From: Bacillus sp. FJAT-22090
GTDB lineage: Bacteria; Bacillota; Bacilli; Bacillales_A; Planococcaceae
Length of the DNA: 64,000 bases
Direction of reading: 5' to 3'
Assembly: GCF_007676755.1 (NCBI RefSeq)
Contig: NZ_VEBK01000004.1
Location: 124,001 to 188,000 of the forward strand
Shown: one piece after another, positions 61,348 through 64,000 of the stretch
Position numbering within the stretch: the stretch's first letter is position 1
Layout: the number at the start of each line of letters is the position of its first letter
The notes under the pieces: model-generated
Databases searched by the model: none
What the model was told of the DNA's origin: nothing
The model's input: the letters and a program-made list of their open reading frames with translations, nothing else
Made by a program: the position numbers and the translations under genes

Positions 61348-62252
61348 GCGCTCACCACCAACTTTAAAAATATTTCCTCTAACGTTTCATTACCACCAAC
61401 CTCAAAACGGACGATATCTACTTCATGATCCAGTGCATCCCGAAGCAGTAGTTGTTTATGTGCATCGATGTTATCAAGTGTTATTTTCACCTTATTTCCT
61501 ATCACTTCTGTCTTTTTTACATAAGGAAGCCGACTAATTTGTTGAAGCCATAGCCGATCTTTTAGTTCAATTTCCATATTTACTACCGCCTCATGATTTC
61601 TGCTTAGCAACTCCGTTATCGTCGTATCTTCAATTTTCAAACCATTTTTGATAATAACAAATCGCTCGCATATTTCCTCCGCATCGCTCAAGATGTGTGT
61701 GGATAACAAAATAGTCGTTTCTTTTTTTATTTCATGTATCAGATTTAAAACCTCTCTTCTTCCTATGGGGTCGAGAGCGGAGACAGGTTCATCCATAACG
61801 ATAAATGATGGTTTGTGAAGTAGTGCCTGTGCAATACCAAGTCGTTGCTTCATCCCTCCTGAAAAGGTGCCAACTTTTCTATATTGCTCATCGATAAGTC
61901 CCACTTTCCTTAAAATAACGGGTATGTCCTTCATTAAGCTTTTTTTAGAGATTCCTGAAAGCCGCCCCATAAATAGCAATGTTTCTTGCGCAGTCATCCA
62001 CTGAAAAAAGTTTGGATACTGAGGTAAATAACCAATCTCTCGCTTCATTTTTGAGATTCTCTTACCATCGAGGAGGACTTCCCCTTCATCCGAACGTAGA
62101 ATATCTGCAATGATTTTGATTAATGTAGATTTTCCTGCTCCGTTTGGACCGATAAGTCCTATACATTGACCAGTTTCAATTTCCATCGAAAACTGGTTAA
62201 CAGCCGTTTTATCTTTAAATCTCTTCGTTATATTTTTTATTTCAAGCTTCAT
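61344..62252 (-). CDS. ABC transporter ATP-binding protein (YxlF-like)
   Basis: 302 residues. Walker A GPNGAGKST, signature FSGGMKQRLGIAQ, Walker B FIVMDEPVSALDP and switch His in LLSTHIL are all intact. The C-terminal ~80 residues form the extra domain usual for drug/antibiotic-type exporters. It overlaps both neighbours by 4 nt: tight translational coupling in a three-gene exporter operon. Confidence 0.92.
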   Translation of the reverse strand: MKLEIKNITKRFKDKTAVNQFSMEIETGQCIGLIGPNGAGKSTLIKIIADILRSDEGEVLLDGKRISKMKREIGYLPQYPNFFQWMTAQETLLFMGRLSGISKKSLMKDIPVILRKVGLIDEQYRKVGTFSGGMKQRLGIAQALLHKPSFIVMDEPVSALDPIGRREVLNLIHEIKKETTILLSTHILSDAEEICERFVIIKNGLKIEDTTITELLSRNHEAVVNMEIELKDRLWLQQISRLPYVKKTEVIGNKVKITLDNIDAHKQLLLRDALDHEVDIVRFEVGGNETLEEIFLKLVVSA

Positions 62253-62488
62253 CGTGCTGTTTCATCCTTTCTTCCAACTGTAAAATACAATATCGGTCCA
62301 ATTGTGTTAAAAAAGAAAATAATGAGTGCCCACATAAAAACATTTTTTCTAGTCTTCCGGTGTCGAAACAAATCTATCCATGCGATCAGGATAAGGATGA
62401 AGCCCACTGCTAAAAATGGCAGGACTAGCGGAAGTATTCCCGTCCAATCTATATCTCCTAATTCTTCTAAACCATAATGCAATTGCAT
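62249..62488 (-). CDS. PLDc_N-domain small membrane protein (YxlE-like)
   Basis: 79 residues with two membrane helices (LPLVLPFLAVGFILILIAWIDLF and VFMWALIIFFFNTIGPILYFTVG) and the PLDc_N ending FFFNTIGPILYFTVGRK. In B. subtilis YxlE is linked to negative control of SigY; here no sigY-like gene is adjacent. ATG 62488 has AAGGAG 8 nt upstream; the ribosome site touches the 32-bp palindrome. Confidence 0.87.
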   Translation of the reverse strand: MQLHYGLEELGDIDWTGILPLVLPFLAVGFILILIAWIDLFRHRKTRKNVFMWALIIFFFNTIGPILYFTVGRKDETAR

Positions 62489-62500
62489 ACTTATCTCTCC

Positions 62501-62532
62501 TTTTATTATCATTATCGATAATGATAATAAAA
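62501..62532. promoter_or_regulatory. Perfect 32-bp palindrome in the exporter/regulator control region
   Basis: Left arm TTTTATTATCATTATC (62501-62516) and right arm GATAATGATAATAAAA (62517-62532) are exact reverse complements with no spacer. A further half-site, TTGATAATAAAA, lies at about 62585-62596. It is most likely the operator of the divergent winged-helix regulator, covering the exporter promoter or leader. It also resembles Fur boxes (TATCATTATC), so Fur control is an alternative. Confidence 0.7.
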
Positions 62533-62625
62533 TTATTACTCATTTGCAATTGTTTTTTTCTACATGATATGATTATTATTAAAATTGATAATAAAAACAT
62601 CAAAAAAGGAGGTTGGAGGAGAAAA

Positions 62626-63165
62626 TTGATAAATAAAGCAGAAATCTTAATGCACCCTGTACGTATGAAGATTACCCAGGCACTCATGCGCAACAAAGAA
62701 GACGGTTTAACCCCTTTCGAGATGTTAGAAGTTATCCAAGATGTTCCACAAGCCACTTTATATAGACATATTCAAGTGTTATTAGAAGCAGATGTAATCC
62801 GGATATTAAAAGAAAAAAAAGTAAGATCTGTAACGGAGAAACATTATACGCTTAACGAAGAGGCCGCACGTCTTAATGCGGAAGAGTGGAAAAATTTGAA
62901 CAAGGAAAAAAAGCTTAGCTATATATCCTATTATCAGCTTTCTTTAATGACTCAATATCAAAATTATCTGTTGAATTTGGAACAAAATAAGAGTGCAGAG
63001 GATCGGGCGACTTTCTCTCTATTAGAGTTAAAACTGGATGACCGGCAATTTGAAAATTTTCAAACTGAATTAAATAAACTCATGCTTAAATATTATGATC
63101 AAAAAACTGAGGAAACACATGTTTCGACACGAACTGTAGCGGTGACCATTATTCCAGAATCTTAA
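62626..63165 (+). CDS. Winged-helix (ArsR-like) transcriptional regulator
   Basis: 179 residues from TTG 62626 (GGAGGA upstream). Residues 1-85 are a winged helix of the ArsR type (ILMHPVRMKITQALM, then VPQATLYRHIQVLLEADVIRIL). The rest is helical, with SYISYYQLSLMTQYQNYLLNLE and a C-terminal VAVTIIPES strand. It is divergent from the ABC exporter across the 32-bp palindrome and is therefore the likely repressor of that operon. An upstream frame opening at 62416 is antisense to the PLDc_N gene and not used. Confidence 0.85.
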   Translation: MINKAEILMHPVRMKITQALMRNKEDGLTPFEMLEVIQDVPQATLYRHIQVLLEADVIRILKEKKVRSVTEKHYTLNEEAARLNAEEWKNLNKEKKLSYISYYQLSLMTQYQNYLLNLEQNKSAEDRATFSLLELKLDDRQFENFQTELNKLMLKYYDQKTEETHVSTRTVAVTIIPES

Positions 63166-63212
63166 AAACCCTTTCGAGGCTATTAGTATTCACTCTGTTT
63201 CACTTCCAACTT

Positions 63213-63254
63213 AAAAACACCTTTTTAGAACAAGCTATCTAAAAAGGTGTTTTT
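63213..63254. terminator. Bidirectional terminator after the regulator gene
   Basis: AAAAACACCTTTTTAGA / TCTAAAAAGGTGTTTTT perfect 17-bp stem with an 8-nt loop between convergent genes. Confidence 0.88.
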
Positions 63255-63263
63255 ACTGTTGTT

Positions 63264-63881
63264 CTATTGACTCTTTACAACCATATCTGAATTTTGAATT
63301 GGGTTTCTTTCTTTTACATAATAATCCTCACCCATCCAATATCTTCTTTCATATTTCTTTAAACGTTCATTCATATCACCTATATAAGTATCTCTAAGCA
63401 ATACCCTTTCGTATCGCATCTCTTTAGGGCAGTCCAAGTAGATCATACAGTCAAAAAAAGCACTCCATTCGATTCTTTGAAGAAAAATCCCCTCAATAAG
63501 TATGATATTACATTGTGCCAAATTGATATCCTTCCAATATCTCTGATCTCTTTCTTTATCATAATATTTCAAATGGAGTTGATCTAATTTTTGATGAACC
63601 GCTTCAAAAAGATTTTCTTTTATATCAAGTGCATCCCATTGCAAATAGTAGTATTCGTACCATTCTGGATGCCCCGTGCTGTACCTTTTTGCTTGTTCCA
63701 CTATTAAATCATCGATATGTATGACAACCACTTTATAACCTTCTGCAGTAAGCTCCTTTGTAATTGTTTCCGTTATCGTTGTTTTACCCGCTCCACTTAA
63801 TCCATCAATACCGACAAGATAGGGTCTTTCCATTTTCTTAGGAGATTTCAACTCTTCCATTATTTTTTCTGTAATTAGCAT
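63264..63881 (-). CDS. P-loop kinase (uridine-kinase-like)
   Basis: 205 residues. The Walker A motif is GIDGLSGAGKTTITETITKEL near residues 24-44. It has IHIDDLIVEQ, with acidic residues in the expected place, and IILIEGIFLQRIEW. The C-terminus is a basic LID-like segment (YERRYWMGEDYYVKER). It resembles the other kinase-like protein in the window only in general fold. The substrate is unknown. Confidence 0.85.
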   Translation of the reverse strand: MLITEKIMEELKSPKKMERPYLVGIDGLSGAGKTTITETITKELTAEGYKVVVIHIDDLIVEQAKRYSTGHPEWYEYYYLQWDALDIKENLFEAVHQKLDQLHLKYYDKERDQRYWKDINLAQCNIILIEGIFLQRIEWSAFFDCMIYLDCPKEMRYERVLLRDTYIGDMNERLKKYERRYWMGEDYYVKERNPIQNSDMVVKSQ

Positions 63882-64000
63882 TGGTTAATATCCATCTCTT
63901 TCTATTAAACTAGCACTTCCTCAATTAAAGTCTATTCCAAAGAGCCTTTGTATAAGCAAGTTGCAGACCTGACCTCTCCATATTTCGATAACTAGCACTT
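63882..64000. other. Right edge, no gene seen
   Basis: About 120 bp upstream of the kinase gene, presumably its promoter region. Nothing else is recognisable. Confidence 0.5.

Noticed and set aside
1-64000. rRNA, tRNA, insertion sequences or prophage genes
   Set aside because: None was recognised by eye: no conserved rRNA stretches, no tRNA-like cloverleaf with TTCRA near a CCA end, no transposase or integrase motifs, and no structural phage genes.

Overview
The window is AT-rich, low-GC Gram-positive chromosomal DNA from a spore-forming Bacillales. The evidence is strong Shine-Dalgarno sites, frequent TTG/GTG starts, T-box leaders, recognisable FapR, MntR and Fur operators, a SigB-type promoter before a catalase, a GerW-type sporulation protein, CotH, YmcC, YndM and YxlEFG-like genes, and a comQXPA quorum-sensing locus. 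The overall character (psychrotolerant Planococcaceae/Caryophanaceae such as Psychrobacillus or relatives) is an inference; no rRNA or tRNA gene is present to fix it. No prophage, transposase or CRISPR array is visible.

Layout. 0.2-6.5 kb: small accessory enzymes and regulators (Nudix, AraC-GyrI regulator, VOC protein, VanZ, PadR plus duplicated DUF2812 protein, GerW, and a GNAT / nucleotidyltransferase / GNAT operon). 6.6-10.4 kb: two alternative aminoacyl-tRNA synthetases side by side, a ThrRS without TGS and editing domains behind two tandem threonine T-boxes, and a MetRS without the C-terminal tRNA-binding domain behind a methionine T-box. 10.4-14.3 kb: YmcC-like membrane protein, large-subunit catalase with a SigB promoter, a helix-hairpin-helix mini-protein and fabI with a FapR operator. 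14.4-19.6 kb: a two-component system followed by a VTC-domain / DUF4956 / CotH-kinase cluster. 19.7-22.8 kb: tatA and a Tat-exported GMC (gluconate-dehydrogenase-like) oxidoreductase pair. 23-28.6 kb: aminotransferase, MATE exporter, MntR-controlled mntH, an unknown protein and an EamA transporter.

28.7-32.8 kb: comQ-comX-comP-comA. comX is a 52-codon gene encoding a precursor that ends FWD. 33-40.3 kb: a surface-glycan style island with two sugar-nucleotide epimerases, a GT4 glycosyltransferase, a novel three-repeat protein, two DUF4183 proteins, a DUF1796 protein and a PseB/CapD-like dehydratase. 40.4-45.2 kb: a Fur-controlled siderophore uptake system with a FhuF-type reductase. 45.2-50.1 kb: EamA transporter, a divergent CorA-like GMN protein, two very small (possibly spore-related) proteins, YndM, CtaG and DUF2243.

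50.2-57.5 kb is the most unusual part. A monocistronic gene encodes an XRE-type helix-turn-helix fused to a catalytically dead F1-ATPase beta-subunit-like domain. Behind it lies a 196-bp tandem repeat containing 21-bp-phased TTAGTTGTAA iterons, which recur downstream of clpP. Between the two arrays are a MerR regulator, a CPBP protease and a four-gene operon of paralogous exported coiled-coil proteins. 57.5-64 kb: an ECF-type sigma factor with a C-terminal extension in an apparent operon with a divergent clpP, an isochorismatase-family hydrolase with a tiny leader ORF, two P-loop uridine-kinase-like proteins, and a YxlEFG-like ABC exporter divergent from a winged-helix regulator across a perfect 32-bp palindrome.
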